Origin: Legionella sp. | GTDB taxonomy: Bacteria; Pseudomonadota; Gammaproteobacteria; Legionellales; Legionellaceae | Assembly: GCA_030680075.1 (NCBI GenBank) | Contig: JAUXWR010000088.1 | Span: 62,001-126,000, forward strand | Direction: 5' to 3' | DNA: 64,000 nucleotides | Shown here: in pieces, positions 63,017 through 64,000 of the stretch | How the letters are laid out: each line of letters begins with the position of its first letter | Position numbering within the stretch: position 1 is the first letter of the stretch | Made by a program: the position numbers and the translations under genes | The notes under the pieces: model-generated | What the model was told of the DNA's origin: nothing | Database searches by the model: none | The model's input: only the letters and a program-made list of their open reading frames with translations

Positions 63017-63811
63017 TTACAAAGATGGTTTCCATGTTGACTCTTGTTCAGGTTCGACAGCTTGTTGCTCGACTTTAGAAGAAATATCCTGCACTTTATT
63101 TAAACCGACTATGTTCTTTAAAAAGTCAACTATTATTTGCCCCAAACCACGCTTGTCCATTTTATCGCGTATCGCTGAATGGCCGTAACTGATTGTATTG
63201 CTTTCGACGTCAACTTTCGGCTCTTTACCGCTGCCTGAAAAGTCAATATTTATGGTGCCTTGAGCTTCAATGACATTTTCATGCCCTTCATCGGGCGAAA
63301 TAACGGGATAAATTTTATCAAGCCCATATTCATTGACAAAATTTTCAGAAACAATACAGTCTTTAGCCTTAACAAATTCCTGAACTTTAAAACCATTATT
63401 TGTTGTTACAATGTTGATTGTTAATTCAGGTTTCCTTGGAATTGCATAAGGCATCACTTTTTTATCTTGTTCTGAATATTCATTCATTGATACTGCAAGA
63501 GAACTTGATACGGGATACATGAAACCACCTTGATGAAAAGATGTTTTTAAATAATCCACTATTTCTTGTTTTTTTTCTTTACTAGCTGATTTCATGTCTT
63601 TTAATATTACATCTTTAAAAAACGATTCTATATCTTCTATTTTTTTAAAATCATAAGTTTGAGTAAATTGTTTAATAGATATTCCATTGATAGTCATCCT
63701 TTCGTTACCTGATTCTCTAAACCAATCTTCACGGAGATTAGCGTTACCCGTATCAGCCTTTGATATATCAACTGGGCTATAGGTGCTATGAAATTTTTTC
63801 CATTTACTCAT
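63017..63811 (-). CDS. Hypothetical soluble protein; possible effector
   Basis: This 264-residue hydrophilic protein has no signal peptide. ATG 63811 (MSKWKKF) follows gaggtggg; a second ATG at 63823 overlaps that site. The middle has a Lys/Glu-rich helix (DMKSASKEKKQEIVDYLK) and a beta-rich section (ELTINIVTTNNGF). The tail is Glu/Gln-rich (EQQAVEPEQESTW). No family is recognised. The acidic C-terminal stretch is compatible with an E-block type IV secretion signal, but that is weak evidence. It is convergent with the FadL gene. Confidence 0.65.
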   Translation of the reverse strand: MSKWKKFHSTYSPVDISKADTGNANLREDWFRESGNERMTINGISIKQFTQTYDFKKIEDIESFFKDVILKDMKSASKEKKQEIVDYLKTSFHQGGFMYPVSSSLAVSMNEYSEQDKKVMPYAIPRKPELTINIVTTNNGFKVQEFVKAKDCIVSENFVNEYGLDKIYPVISPDEGHENVIEAQGTINIDFSGSGKEPKVDVESNTISYGHSAIRDKMDKRGLGQIIVDFLKNIVGLNKVQDISSKVEQQAVEPEQESTWKPSL

Positions 63812-64000
63812 GACCCACCTCATATTAATTTGTTTATGTGAACATTGTACAAAATAATGTTGAGTTCATTAATGACCCTTTGTGGCTTGTAATTATAGTT
63901 TATGGTTAAAATAAATGCTATTTCAATGAGATAGGGCTGCTGAAGCTCAAGTAAATTTATGCGTCTCTTATTTTTACAAGAAAAATTAAATGCACTATGG

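Noticed and set aside
63959..64000. Possible start of a gene at the right edge (MRLLFLQEKLN...)
   Set aside because: Only 14 codons are visible and there is no ribosome site before the ATG, so it cannot be supported.

Overview
The window reads as chromosome from a Legionella-like gammaproteobacterium: AT-rich DNA with dense, compact operons, the order tig-clpP-clpX-lon-hup-ppiD, a fused aspartate kinase/diaminopimelate decarboxylase, a recognisable AnkH (LegA3) Dot/Icm effector gene, and several large proteins of eukaryotic-like or unknown type. The genus call rests on gene content and order read by eye; the species cannot be named from the sequence alone.

Layout. 1-4700: end of spoT, ridA, a membrane retropepsin-like protein, uup and a small membrane protein. 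4700-9030: a palindromic repeat and a 1354-residue helical protein of unknown function. 9049-11810: murI, a lone tyrosine recombinase facing away from a four-tRNA cluster (Pro, Arg, His, Leu). 11811-20600: proteostasis block tig, clpP, clpX, lon, hup, tRNA-Val, tRNA-Asp, ppiD. 20939-27754: an unknown membrane protein, then fabI, udk, an Smr protein, prmB, aroC and asd. 27770-29721: a two-gene unit ending in ankH. 29794-35223: rne, rluC, a HAD hydrolase, pgsA and tRNA-Gly, -Cys and -Leu.

35593-44404 is accessory in character: an outer-membrane barrel, an ankyrin protein with a kinase-like N-terminus, a cysteine-rich beta-propeller, a PAS/HD-GYP protein and a D-threonine aldolase-like enzyme, separated by long AT-rich gaps. 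44531-46704 is the yibN-grxC-secB-gpsA operon, followed by a GT4 glycosyltransferase, Mrp, a small secreted protein and a MAPEG protein. 50314-53025 is an islet (exported deaminase, broken toxin with intact antitoxin, GNAT) bounded by an 87/88-bp direct duplication of the 3' end of the 535-residue gene on its right. Next comes a DUF1868-type 2H-phosphoesterase protein ending in a polybasic stretch and a CaaX box, the best candidate here for a host-prenylated effector. The window ends with an AddA/RecB-like helicase-nuclease, lysAC, a FadL-family porin and another unknown protein.

Housekeeping genes are grouped by process (protein quality control, fatty-acid, lysine and aromatic precursors, RNA processing, envelope). 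Candidate effectors sit singly or in pairs between them, often beside palindromic repeats, as expected for a host-adapted genome that gains and loses accessory genes at intergenic sites.
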